64,000 nt of DNA from Ensifer adhaerens (GTDB taxonomy: Bacteria > Pseudomonadota > Alphaproteobacteria > Rhizobiales > Rhizobiaceae). The stretch lies in the NCBI RefSeq assembly GCF_000697965.2, contig NZ_CP015882.1, positions 744,001 through 808,000 on the forward strand, read 5' to 3'. Shown here one piece after another: positions 54,087-62,333 of this stretch. A model generated the notes under the pieces. That model ran no database searches and was not told where the DNA came from. It saw nothing but the letters and a program-made list of their open reading frames with translations. Each line of letters starts with the position of its first letter. The first letter of the stretch is position 1. A program made the position numbers and the translations under genes.

Positions 54087-55679
54087 ATGCTGAAAAGATT
54101 GACATTGGCCGCAATGCTCGGCCTCGGGGTGGCAACCGGAGCGCTGGCTGCCGGCGAACGCCACGGCGGAACGCTCGTCTTTACCGCACCCTATGGCTCG
54201 AGCTTCGCCACGCTCGACGTTCAGGCAAGCCCGAACACCCAGGAGGAATTCATCACCCAGGCGATCCACCGCGCGCTCTACAGCTGGGATTCGACCCAGA
54301 ACAAGCCGGTCCTGGAACTCGCTAGCTCGGAAGAGGTGTCCGAGGATGGTACGGTGCACACCTATCGCCTGCGCGAAAATGCCGTCTTCCACAACGGCAA
54401 GCCACTGACGGCCGACGACATCATCTACAGCTACAAGCGCATCGCCAACCCGAAGAACGCCTTCCCGGGCGCAAGCTACATTGCCGTCATCAAGGGTGCG
54501 GATGCGTTCATCGCCGGCAAGGCTGAGGAGATTTCCGGTCTCAAGAAAATCGACGACCACACGCTGGAGATCACCTATACCGGACCGATCAACCCCGGCT
54601 TCCCGCTGATGCAGAACACGACGGTGATTTATCCGTCTGATGTCAAGGATGAATCGAGCTTCGCCAAGACCCCCGTTGGCCTCGGCGCCTTCGTCTTCAA
54701 GGAGCACGTGCCGGGATCGCAGGTCGTTGTCGAAAAGTTCGACAAGTACTACGAAGAGGGCAAGCCCTATCTCGACCGCATCAACATCGTGCTGATGGCC
54801 GAGGACGCCGCGCGCGACGTCGCGTTCCGAAACAAGGAAATCGATGTCTCGATCCTTGGCCCGACCCAATACCAGGCCTATCAGGGTGAAGACGCCTTGA
54901 AGGATCACCTGCTCGAAGTTGCCGAGGTCTATACGCGCAACATCGGCTTCAACCCGGCCTTCGAACCCTTCAAGGACAAGCGGGTCCGCCAGGCGATCAA
55001 CCATGCGATCAATGCGCCGCTGATCATTGAACGGCTCGTCAAGAACAAGGCCTACCCCGCCTCCGGCTGGCTGCCGCTGTCTTCGCCGGCCTTCGACAAG
55101 GACAAGGTGCCCTACGCCTTCGATCCAGAGAAAGCGAAAGCACTCCTGGCGGAAGCAGGCTATGCCGATGGCTTCGAGTTCGAAGTCACGGCGAGCCCGA
55201 ACGAAAGCTGGGGCGTGCCGATCGTTGAAGCCATCCTGCCGATGCTGAAGAAGGTCGGCGTCACCGTGAAGCCGAAGCCGGTCGAAAGCTCCGCGCTTGG
55301 CGATGCCGTGACGTCGAACAACTTCCAGGCCTTCATCTGGTCGAACCTGTCCGGTCCCGACCCGCTCAATGCACTGCGTTGCTTCTATTCCAAGACGGCG
55401 CAGTCCGCCTGCAACTACGCGAGCTATGCGAGCCCGGATTTCGACAAACTCTATGAGGCGGCCCAGCAGGAACGCGACCCTGCCAAGCAGAGCGATCTGC
55501 TGCGCCAGGCCAACAACATCGTGCAGGACGATGCGCCGGTCTGGTTCTTCAACTACAACAAGGCGGTCATGGCCTACCAGCCCTGGATCCACGGCCTTGT
55601 CCCGAACGCCACGGAACTGGCGGTCCAGCCCTATGACGAGATCTGGATCGACGACACGGCGCCGGACGCACGCAAGTAA
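54087..55679 (+). CDS. Dipeptide/oligopeptide ABC binding protein
   Basis: A 530-residue family 5 solute-binding protein. The signal is MLKRLTLAAMLGLGVATGAL, with cleavage near ALAA-G. Typical segments are DGTVHTYRLRENAVFHNGKP and FKDKRVRQAINHAIN. It delivers a peptide-like or opine-like compound to the DppBC-type permeases that follow. The start at 54087 is preceded by GAGAGGGAA; an upstream frame from 54000 overlaps the amidohydrolase gene. A hairpin follows the stop. Confidence 0.92.
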   Translation: MLKRLTLAAMLGLGVATGALAAGERHGGTLVFTAPYGSSFATLDVQASPNTQEEFITQAIHRALYSWDSTQNKPVLELASSEEVSEDGTVHTYRLRENAVFHNGKPLTADDIIYSYKRIANPKNAFPGASYIAVIKGADAFIAGKAEEISGLKKIDDHTLEITYTGPINPGFPLMQNTTVIYPSDVKDESSFAKTPVGLGAFVFKEHVPGSQVVVEKFDKYYEEGKPYLDRINIVLMAEDAARDVAFRNKEIDVSILGPTQYQAYQGEDALKDHLLEVAEVYTRNIGFNPAFEPFKDKRVRQAINHAINAPLIIERLVKNKAYPASGWLPLSSPAFDKDKVPYAFDPEKAKALLAEAGYADGFEFEVTASPNESWGVPIVEAILPMLKKVGVTVKPKPVESSALGDAVTSNNFQAFIWSNLSGPDPLNALRCFYSKTAQSACNYASYASPDFDKLYEAAQQERDPAKQSDLLRQANNIVQDDAPVWFFNYNKAVMAYQPWIHGLVPNATELAVQPYDEIWIDDTAPDARK

Positions 55680-55693
55680 GCCCTGAGAGGTTC

Positions 55694-55713
55694 GGGGCGG
55701 TTTCGGCCGCCCC
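55694..55713 (+). promoter_or_regulatory. Intercistronic hairpin after the dipeptide-binding-protein gene
   Basis: GGGGCGG and CCGCCCC form a perfect 7-bp stem with the loop TTTCGG, 14 nt after the stop and about 47 nt before the first permease gene. There is no U-tract. It is the fourth such hairpin after a binding-protein gene in this window. Confidence 0.55.
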
Positions 55714-55760
55714 ACACATCAGTTGTCCCACCCATCCGGGTGGCCAAAATGGAACCGCTC

Positions 55761-56696
55761 ATGCTTCGTTTTACCCTGCGCCGCATTCTGCAGGTCGTCC
55801 CGACGATCGTCGTGGTGGCGCTGCTGATCTTCGTTATCTTCTCCGTCGTCCCCGGTACCTTCGCGGCCAGCCTCTTTGCCGACGGAAAGCGTGCCGCCGA
55901 TCCGCAAATGATCGCTCGCCTCAATGAGGAGTTCGGTCTGAACAAGCCGCTGATGGAGCGCTTCGTGACCTATGTTACGGATCTCGCCCAGTTCGATCTC
56001 GGCACCAGTTTCCGCACCCGCCAGCCGGTCATTGACCTCATCAACGACCGGCTGGGCGCCTCGCTTCAGCTGGCCGTCGCCGCCATGGTCTTCGCCATCG
56101 TTGTCGGCGTGCCGCTCGGCTTTCTTGCAGCACTCAGGCCCGGTTCGATCCTCGATACGGTGACGATGATCGGGGCGGTTTCGGGCCTCTCCATGCCGCA
56201 ATTCTGGCTCGGCCTTCTGATGATGTATCTCTTCGCCCTGCAACTGAACTGGCTGCCCAGTTTCGGTTACGGCGACGGCTCGTTTCGAAACCTCATCCTG
56301 CCGGCCGTGACCCTCGGCGTCACGCCGCTCGCGCTGCTGGCGCGCACCACCCGGGCCGGCGTGCTCGACGTTTTGAACGCCGACTTCATTCGCACCGCCC
56401 ATTCCAAAGGCATGAGCGAGGCGAAGGTGGTGCGCTGGCACGTGGCGCGCAATGCGCTGGTGCTGATCGTCACCACGGTCGGCCTGCAGTTCGGCTCGCT
56501 GATCGGCCAGGCCGTCGTCATCGAAAAGCTGTTCGCCTGGCCGGGCATCGGCTCGCTGCTGGTCGATAGTGTGGCGATCCGCGACATTCCCGTGGTGCAG
56601 GGCACGATCCTCGTCATCGTGCTGTGGTTCCTGATCATCAACACCGCCGTCGATCTGGTCTATGCCGCGATCGACCCGCGCATCAAGCAGGAGTGA
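55761..56696 (+). CDS. Dipeptide ABC transporter permease (DppB type)
   Basis: A 311-residue permease with six membrane helices. The first helix is RRILQVVPTIVVVALLIFVI, and the EAA-like loop is RTAHSKGMSEAKVVRWHVAR. I start at 55761 (MLRFTLRRILQVV), the usual N-terminus of the family; 55749 and a GTG at 55740 are in frame. The second permease starts 5 bp after the stop. Confidence 0.9.
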   Translation: MLRFTLRRILQVVPTIVVVALLIFVIFSVVPGTFAASLFADGKRAADPQMIARLNEEFGLNKPLMERFVTYVTDLAQFDLGTSFRTRQPVIDLINDRLGASLQLAVAAMVFAIVVGVPLGFLAALRPGSILDTVTMIGAVSGLSMPQFWLGLLMMYLFALQLNWLPSFGYGDGSFRNLILPAVTLGVTPLALLARTTRAGVLDVLNADFIRTAHSKGMSEAKVVRWHVARNALVLIVTTVGLQFGSLIGQAVVIEKLFAWPGIGSLLVDSVAIRDIPVVQGTILVIVLWFLIINTAVDLVYAAIDPRIKQE

Positions 56697-56701
56697 CGAC
56701 C

Positions 56702-57523
56702 GTGCGCCTCGGCTTCAACTTCTGGCTCGGTGCGACGCTGACTGCGCTCGTCATCTTCGCCGGTGTCCTTGCCCATTGGATCGCGCCCTTTGACCCCGTG
56801 CTCGATGCCGACTTGATGAACTCCGAACTGCCGCCGGACGCCACCTTCTGGTTCGGCACGGACGGGCAGGGACGGGACGTCTATACCCGCATTCTTTACG
56901 GCGCGCAGATCTCGCTGACTGTTGGCATCGTGTCGCAGGTGATCAACTCGATCATCGGCGTCACGCTCGGCATGACGGCCGGCTATTGGGGCGGCTGGTG
57001 GGACGATCTGGTCAACGGCCTGACCAACGTCATGCTCGCCATCCCCTCGTTGATCTTCGCGCTTGCCGTCATGGCGGTGCTTGGCCCCGGCCTGCCGTCG
57101 CTCTTGATCGCGCTTGGCCTCACCAACTGGAGCTGGACCTGCCGCATCGCTCGCTCCTCGACTCTCTCCTTGAAATCGCAAGGCTACGTGCAGGCGGCCC
57201 AGACGCTGGGCTATGGCGACCTGCGCATCATGTTCACGCAGATTCTGCCGAACATGATGGGGCCGATCCTCGTCATGGCAACGCTCGGCATGGGGTCGGC
57301 GGTGCTGTCTGAAGCGGCGCTCTCCTTCCTCGGCCTCGGCATCCAGCCGCCATTCCCGAGCTGGGGTTCGATGTTGACCGATGCACGCCAGCTGATCCAG
57401 CTCGCCCCCTGGGCGGCGCTCTTCCCTGGCCTTGCCATCTTCCTTTCGGTGCTTGGCTTCAACCTTCTCGGCGATGGTCTGCGTGACAGCCTCGATCCGC
57501 ATATGAGGACGCGAAAGCCATGA
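56702..57523 (+). CDS. Dipeptide ABC transporter permease (DppC type)
   Basis: A 273-residue partner permease. The periplasmic segment FWFGTDGQGRDVYTRILYGA and the loop GYVQAAQTLGYGDLRIMFTQ are family hallmarks. The start is a GTG at 56702, six bases after the DppB-type stop codon begins to end; the longer frame from 56624 overlaps that gene. The first ATPase overlaps its stop by 4 bp. Confidence 0.88.
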   Translation: MRLGFNFWLGATLTALVIFAGVLAHWIAPFDPVLDADLMNSELPPDATFWFGTDGQGRDVYTRILYGAQISLTVGIVSQVINSIIGVTLGMTAGYWGGWWDDLVNGLTNVMLAIPSLIFALAVMAVLGPGLPSLLIALGLTNWSWTCRIARSSTLSLKSQGYVQAAQTLGYGDLRIMFTQILPNMMGPILVMATLGMGSAVLSEAALSFLGLGIQPPFPSWGSMLTDARQLIQLAPWAALFPGLAIFLSVLGFNLLGDGLRDSLDPHMRTRKP

Positions 57524-58431
57524 CCGCGCCGCTTCTCGACATCAAGAACCTGCAGCTTGGCGTTTCGCTCGGCCGTTCCAGCTACCATCCACTGCTCAAG
57601 GGCGTCTCGTTCCAGATCATGCCCGGCGAGGCCTATGGCCTCGTGGGCGAATCCGGCTCCGGAAAATCGGTCACATCGCTTGCCGTCATGGGCCTTTTGA
57701 AACGGCCGCTTGCCGTTACCAGTGGCGAGATATTGTTCAAGGGGCAGAACCTGCTGGCGTTGCCGAAACGCGAGATGCGGCGCCTGCGCGGCAATCGCAT
57801 CGCCATGATCTTCCAGGAGCCGATGACGGCGCTGAACCCGCTTTCAACGGTCGGGCGACAGATCGCCGAGATGTTCGTGCTACATCAGGGAAAAAGCTGG
57901 GCGGAAGCCGAAAAGCTCGCCGTCGAAGCGCTCGGGAATGTGCGCGTGCCCAACCCTGATCGCCGTGCTAGGAACTATCCGCACCAGATGTCCGGCGGGC
58001 TGCGCCAGCGGGTGATGATCGCGATGGCGCTTGCCTGCAGCCCGGACCTGTTGATCGCCGATGAGCCGACGACGGCACTCGACGTAACCGTGCAGGCCGA
58101 GGTGCTGCGCCTCATCAAGGAACTCTGCGCGGCGCGCGGGACGGCCGTCCTCTTCATCAGCCACGACCTTGGCGTCATCGCCAGCATCTGCCAGCGCGTC
58201 GGCGTGATGTATTCGGGCTGCCTCGTCGAGGAGAACGAGACGCGGGCGCTCTTTGAAAGCCCGCGGCACGAATACACCCGCGGCCTGCTCGGCGCCCTGC
58301 CGCGCCTTGGCAGCCGCAGCGAACATGGGCGGCAGCGGCTCGTCGACATCGACAGCATCATCGCCGACCGCTCGAAGCTGACGGAAAGCCGCTTCATCGC
58401 GCCACGCGAACGGGAAGGGAGCCAGCCATGA
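57520..58431 (+). CDS. Dipeptide ABC transporter ATPase (DppD type)
   Basis: A 303-residue ATPase: Walker [16 protein letters not shown], signature [15 protein letters not shown], Walker [17 protein letters not shown]. The C-terminal oligopeptide-type extension is present ([15 protein letters not shown]), although it is somewhat short and lacks an obvious iron-sulfur cysteine set. It overlaps its neighbours by 4 bp at both ends (ATGA), so the operon is tightly coupled. Confidence 0.92.
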   Translation: MTAPLLDIKNLQLGVSLGRSSYHPLLKGVSFQIMPGEAYGLVGESGSGKSVTSLAVMGLLKRPLAVTSGEILFKGQNLLALPKREMRRLRGNRIAMIFQEPMTALNPLSTVGRQIAEMFVLHQGKSWAEAEKLAVEALGNVRVPNPDRRARNYPHQMSGGLRQRVMIAMALACSPDLLIADEPTTALDVTVQAEVLRLIKELCAARGTAVLFISHDLGVIASICQRVGVMYSGCLVEENETRALFESPRHEYTRGLLGALPRLGSRSEHGRQRLVDIDSIIADRSKLTESRFIAPREREGSQP

Positions 58432-59390
58432 CCGCGCCGCTGCTTCAGGTGGACGATCTCCATGTCCGTTTCCCCATTTCCGGCGGCGGCCTGCTCGGCA
58501 AAGGACGGCGTACGCTTCACGCCGTCAACGGCATCAGCTTCGAGCTTGCCAAGGGCGAATGCCTGTCGATCGTCGGTGAATCCGGTTGCGGGAAATCGAC
58601 GACGGCGCTTTCCATTCTCGGCCTGCAGGAACCGACTGAGGGCATGATCCGCTATCGCGGTCAGCCGCTCGCGGGGCCCGGCGCGCCGCAACGGATGGAC
58701 CGGGCGAAAGCGGTGCAGATGGTGTTCCAGGATCCTTATGCCTCGCTCAACCCCCGCCAGTCCGTGCGCACCTCGCTCGCAGCACCGCTGCGGCTGCACG
58801 GCATTACCGCCGCCTCGGAAATCGAAGGCCGCATCGAGGCGATGCTCAAGAATGTCGGCCTGACGCCCGAACAGGCCAAACGCTATCCGCATGAGTTCTC
58901 CGGCGGCCAGCGCCAGCGCATCGGCATCGCCCGCGCGCTGATCCTCGAGCCTGAGATCGTCGTGCTCGACGAGCCGGTCTCGGCCCTCGACGTGTCGATC
59001 CGCGCGCAGATCATCAATCTGCTGCTCGACCTTCAGGAAAAACTCGGCCTCTCCTATCTGATGATCAGCCACGATCTGAGCGTGGTGGAACACATGAGCG
59101 ACCGGGTGCTGGTGATGTATTTCGGCGAAGTCGTGGAAGAGGGCGGCTGGCGCGAGATTTTCGAAGTCCCCACCCATCCCTACACGCGCCGCCTGATCGC
59201 CGCCATTCCCGATCCGGATGCTGCGCTGAATCCGGCGGAAAGGCAGGCGAGCGACGCCACCGTGCCGCAACTTGCCGGCCGCAGCTTCGTTTCCGATGGC
59301 AGCACCGCGCCGGATGTTTTTACCGCGCCTGTTCGATCCGAACTGATCGAGATCGGCGGGAACCATAGGGTTCGGATGGCTTTGGCCTAA
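58428..59390 (+). CDS. Dipeptide ABC transporter ATPase (DppF type)
   Basis: A 320-residue ATPase: Walker [16 protein letters not shown], signature [15 protein letters not shown], Walker [16 protein letters not shown], and the C-terminal [17 protein letters not shown] segment of DppF proteins. It completes the importer. A 103-bp gap separates it from the amidotransferase-like gene, which may still be in the same transcript. Confidence 0.92.
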   Translation: MTAPLLQVDDLHVRFPISGGGLLGKGRRTLHAVNGISFELAKGECLSIVGESGCGKSTTALSILGLQEPTEGMIRYRGQPLAGPGAPQRMDRAKAVQMVFQDPYASLNPRQSVRTSLAAPLRLHGITAASEIEGRIEAMLKNVGLTPEQAKRYPHEFSGGQRQRIGIARALILEPEIVVLDEPVSALDVSIRAQIINLLLDLQEKLGLSYLMISHDLSVVEHMSDRVLVMYFGEVVEEGGWREIFEVPTHPYTRRLIAAIPDPDAALNPAERQASDATVPQLAGRSFVSDGSTAPDVFTAPVRSELIEIGGNHRVRMALA

Positions 59391-59493
59391 CCGATGGAAT
59401 GCGCTGAGCGAAGCCCCGTTCCGCCCCGCGGCAAAGATAGGCTAGGTTGCTCAACGTCCGAACTTGGAATCATTGAAATCTAGGATGAACCCG

Positions 59494-60198
59494 ATGAAAC
59501 GCATGCCGAAGATCGCCGTGATCATGGATGAAAACACCAGTGCGGGCGGTGGACGCTATGACGTCTCGAGAAATTACTTTTCCGCCCTGCGCCGCGCCGG
59601 CGCCTTTGCCTTCGGCATCCCCTATGTTCCCGATCTCGTCGACCAGGTCGTCGAAGATTTTGATGGGTTCTTAAGCGTCGGCGGCCGCATCAACTTCCCG
59701 AAAAGCTGGTATGTCGAAGGAGACCAATCCCACTATCCGCCCTCGGATCGGCTAGCCGTCGACATGGCATTGATGGAAAGTTTCCTTGCGCGCGACAAGC
59801 CTGTGCTCGGCATCTGCAACGGCATGCAGATGCTCGGCTGCCTCAACGGTTGCCGGATGGTTTCCGATGTCCATTCGTCGTGGCCCGACGCGCTCAATCA
59901 CGACCAGGCCAATTTCTCGCATGACGTCAGCGTTGTCCCCGGCACCAGAATGGCCGACATCCTCGGCATCGAAACATTCACCGTGAACACGTTTCACCGC
60001 GAGGCGATCGTGGAGGTATCGGGCGCGGTGACCGTTACGGCCCGAGCCCCGGATGGTGTCGTTGAAGCGATCGAGATCGGCTCGCAGACCTTTGCCATGG
60101 GCCTTCAATGGCACCCCGAAATGCTGGATGCCGACAGCCATCCGGGCGCTCGCGTCTTCGACGCCTTCGTCGAGGCGTCAAGCCGACACCTTCGATAA
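59494..60198 (+). CDS. Class I glutamine amidotransferase-like gamma-glutamyl hydrolase (peptidase C26)
   Basis: A 234-residue hydrolase of the PuuD/C26 type. The nucleophile cysteine is in LGICNGMQMLGCLNG (about residue 108), with the histidine and glutamate in GLQWHPEMLDADSHPG. Family members cut gamma-glutamyl amides such as gamma-glutamyl-GABA. I use the ATG at 59494, preceded by AGGATG; 59485 is also in frame. Its position at the end of the dipeptide-importer operon suggests hydrolysis of an imported gamma-glutamyl or related amide, together with the amidohydrolase. The substrate is not known. Confidence 0.85.
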   Translation: MKRMPKIAVIMDENTSAGGGRYDVSRNYFSALRRAGAFAFGIPYVPDLVDQVVEDFDGFLSVGGRINFPKSWYVEGDQSHYPPSDRLAVDMALMESFLARDKPVLGICNGMQMLGCLNGCRMVSDVHSSWPDALNHDQANFSHDVSVVPGTRMADILGIETFTVNTFHREAIVEVSGAVTVTARAPDGVVEAIEIGSQTFAMGLQWHPEMLDADSHPGARVFDAFVEASSRHLR

Positions 60199-60331
60199 CC
60201 TGTTCCAAGGCCCTGCTGCGTTCTGTCGGAAGCACATTCTGCCCTCTCCCGATTGACGTTGGCGGCTCCAGCAAATAGGGCCAAGCCGACAAGCGTGCCA
60301 AACGCCAGCAAGACAGCAACAGGAGTGTATA

Positions 60332-60562
60332 GTGAGCGAACCGACCGTAGCAGAGGCAACAGATCGCATTTACGCATCGCTGCAGGCAGACAATGCCGAC
60401 ATCGATCTTCATATCGCGACCCTCAAGGCAGCATTGATGCGGGCAGGTTTGAAAGAGGCCGTATTCGACCCGACCAGGCTCGTGCAAAACAACCGTTCCG
60501 GACGGAAGCTGATGCAGGCGTACTTTCGGCAGCGCGGCGTAACGGTGAAATTCTCGGCCTAG
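60332..60562 (+). CDS. Small conserved rhizobial protein
   Basis: A 76-residue product from a GTG at 60332, with AGGAG 7 bp upstream. It begins SEPTVAEATDRIYASLQADN and ends RQRGVTVKFSA. It looks like a small helical protein found widely in rhizobia, from memory, with no signal or membrane segment. Function is unknown. It stands alone between the peptidase C26 gene and the DsbA gene. Confidence 0.6.
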   Translation: MSEPTVAEATDRIYASLQADNADIDLHIATLKAALMRAGLKEAVFDPTRLVQNNRSGRKLMQAYFRQRGVTVKFSA

Positions 60563-60589
60563 CAAGGTCGTTCAATGATGCCAGAAAGG

Positions 60590-60732
60590 CCGCAGTCGGG
60601 TGGCCGAATGGGTGCCTGCCTGGTCGGACTGCGGTGGCTCACCAGGCTGAGCGATCCCGGTTTCCGCTCGTCGGCTGGCTGCCAAGGTGAACCTCTCGGC
60701 GCGCGACCCTTTCAACCGGTCAGGTCGCGCGC
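60590..60732. other. Structured GC-rich intergenic region
   Basis: Two inverted repeats lie in the 228-bp gap between the small protein and the DsbA gene: CCGCAGTC/GACTGCGG (60590-60597 and 60627-60634) and GCGCGCGACC/GGTCGCGCGC (60699-60708 and 60723-60732, 14-nt loop). Neither has a U-tract. They may end the two convergent transcripts, or be part of a palindromic intergenic element of the RIME kind known from rhizobia; I cannot confirm that. Confidence 0.4.
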
Positions 60733-60790
60733 AAATGGGCTCTGGCCGCCTTTCGAAGCGGCAGTCCGGTAAGCTCACCAAGTTCGTGCT

Positions 60791-61399
60791 TCAACTCCGC
60801 GCTTTGGCGATGGCGTCCTTCAGTCCTTTTTCATCCAGAACGCCGGGAATGATCGCCGAACCGATGACGAAGGATGGCGTGCCGGCGAAATTGAAGGCGA
60901 GTGCCTGACTGTAGTTGCGGTCGAGCAGCCCGGAAATCTTGGCATTGTGCGTGTTCACGGCTGCGGTCAGCTCCTTCATCGAAAGACCCGCCCCGGTCAG
61001 CGCCTTCTCGATGTCGTCCTGCGACAGCCTCGCCTTGGTTTTCATCAGCGCCTCCATCGCCGGCTGGTATTTGCCGATCTGGGCGGCTCCAAGCACTGCC
61101 TGTGCGGCGAAGACGGAGGCTTCGCCCAAGATCGGCCAGTCCTTCAGCACGAGCCGCACGTTGCCGTCGGCCTTGACCACCTTCTCGACCGTCGGATGCA
61201 CTTTCTTGCAGTAAGGGCACTGATAGTCGAAGAACTCGACGATGGTGACATCGCCCTTCGGATTGCCAAGGACGGGCGCGTCCTTGTCGAAAAACACCTC
61301 CTCCTTGGTCAATTGCTGGGCGAAGGATGATCGGCCTCCGACAAGCACGGCGGCGGCGGTCGCGACCGTGGCCGTCAGAACGGTTCTGCGGGTGAACAT
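60791..61399 (-). CDS. DsbA-family periplasmic thiol oxidoreductase
   Basis: A 202-residue exported thioredoxin-fold protein. The N-terminus MFTRRTVLTATVATAAAVLV has a twin-arginine-like pair and a cleavage region near SSFA-Q. The active site is CPYC in EFFDYQCPYCKKVHPTVEKV, and the cis-proline is in FAGTPSFVIGSAIIPG, as in BdbD/DsbA-like proteins. The start is at 61399; the frame to 61540 overlaps the upstream gene. It probably oxidises or isomerises disulfides together with the DsbD and TlpA-type proteins encoded upstream. Confidence 0.9.
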   Translation of the reverse strand: MFTRRTVLTATVATAAAVLVGGRSSFAQQLTKEEVFFDKDAPVLGNPKGDVTIVEFFDYQCPYCKKVHPTVEKVVKADGNVRLVLKDWPILGEASVFAAQAVLGAAQIGKYQPAMEALMKTKARLSQDDIEKALTGAGLSMKELTAAVNTHNAKISGLLDRNYSQALAFNFAGTPSFVIGSAIIPGVLDEKGLKDAIAKARS

Positions 61400-61508
61400 C
61401 AGATTTCTCCTTGTGCGAATGGATTGGGGCCGAGAGCGACGGCGCGTGCGGCGATTTCGAGGATCATGCCGCGCAGGCAAACGAGGAAAGTCGGAAAGGC
61501 CGGGGCTG

Positions 61509-62333
61509 TCATTCTGCCTGCTTCCTGTCCTCAGATGCAAAGGCGGCGAGCCGTTCGGCGATTGCCTCGCGGGAGATTTCGCCGAGATGGGTGGCGGCGA
61601 GCGTACCGTCCGGGTTGATGAAAAGTGTGGCAGGAAGGCCGATCGCGCCGTAGTGCCGGGATAGGCCCGAGAAAGGGTCGAGAAGGATGGTTTCCAGGTC
61701 GACGCCTGTTTGGCGCAGATAGGATTCTATCGCCGCGCGGCTTTCGCCCTGGTTGGCGAAGAAAAAGTCGACCTCAGGATTCCTTTCGGTCATCTCCGCC
61801 ATCATCGGCATTTCCCGCCGGCAGGGCGGACACCAGCTTGCCCAGAGATTGAGAACCGCCGGGCGGCCCTTGCGCTCGGCGATGGCGAGGCTCTCGTTAC
61901 GTGCGAGAACGGCATAGGACGTTTCCGGGGCACGGGGTGCAGCGCCGCTATCGGTGAGGGTTGTGGCGACGACCCAGACGAAGAGGCCGGCCGCAAGCGG
62001 CAGGATCGCCCAAGGAGCGGCTTTCGGTGCGTTTCGCCAGAGCATCACTGCGGCGAGGAAAACACCGAGGAATCCGCCCGTCGGGGAAAAGCCGCCCTGC
62101 CAGATGGCGAGAACTCGCAACGGCTCCTGCAGGAAGCTCTCGGCATGGATGAGCACATGCCCGGCGCGCGCGCCGACAACGCCGAAAAGTGTGGCAGCCG
62201 TCGTAAAGGTGCCAAGCCGGTTGTGGATGCGGGCGGCAAGGAGCGAGCCGACAAGCATGAAGACGATCAACCCGGCGATGACCGAAAAGCGATCGGCGGA
62301 AAAAGCGAAGGGACCTATTGCGACGGCGTTCAT
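61509..62333 (-). CDS. Lgt-like membrane domain fused to a TlpA-type thioredoxin
   Basis: A 274-residue two-part protein. Residues 1-125 form four hydrophobic segments resembling part of prolipoprotein diacylglyceryl transferase, with GVVGARAGHVLIHAESF and IWQGGFSPTGGFLGVFLA aligning to the Lgt segments GGRLGYVLFY and WDGGMSFHGGLIGV. The Lgt histidine of SFHGG is Thr here, so transferase activity is unlikely. Residues 140-270 are a TlpA/ResA thioredoxin domain with CPPC in NLWASWCPPCRREMPMM and cis-proline in GLPATLFINPDG. Its start overlaps the dsbD stop by 4 bp. It probably receives electrons from DsbD in the periplasm. Confidence 0.88.
   Translation of the reverse strand: MNAVAIGPFAFSADRFSVIAGLIVFMLVGSLLAARIHNRLGTFTTAATLFGVVGARAGHVLIHAESFLQEPLRVLAIWQGGFSPTGGFLGVFLAAVMLWRNAPKAAPWAILPLAAGLFVWVVATTLTDSGAAPRAPETSYAVLARNESLAIAERKGRPAVLNLWASWCPPCRREMPMMAEMTERNPEVDFFFANQGESRAAIESYLRQTGVDLETILLDPFSGLSRHYGAIGLPATLFINPDGTLAATHLGEISREAIAERLAAFASEDRKQAE

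Noticed and set aside
49619..55715. Long minus-strand frames (about 500-555 residues) opposite the flavoprotein, amidohydrolase and dipeptide-binding-protein genes
   Set aside because: All mirror well-supported plus-strand genes with intact motifs and have shadow-type composition.
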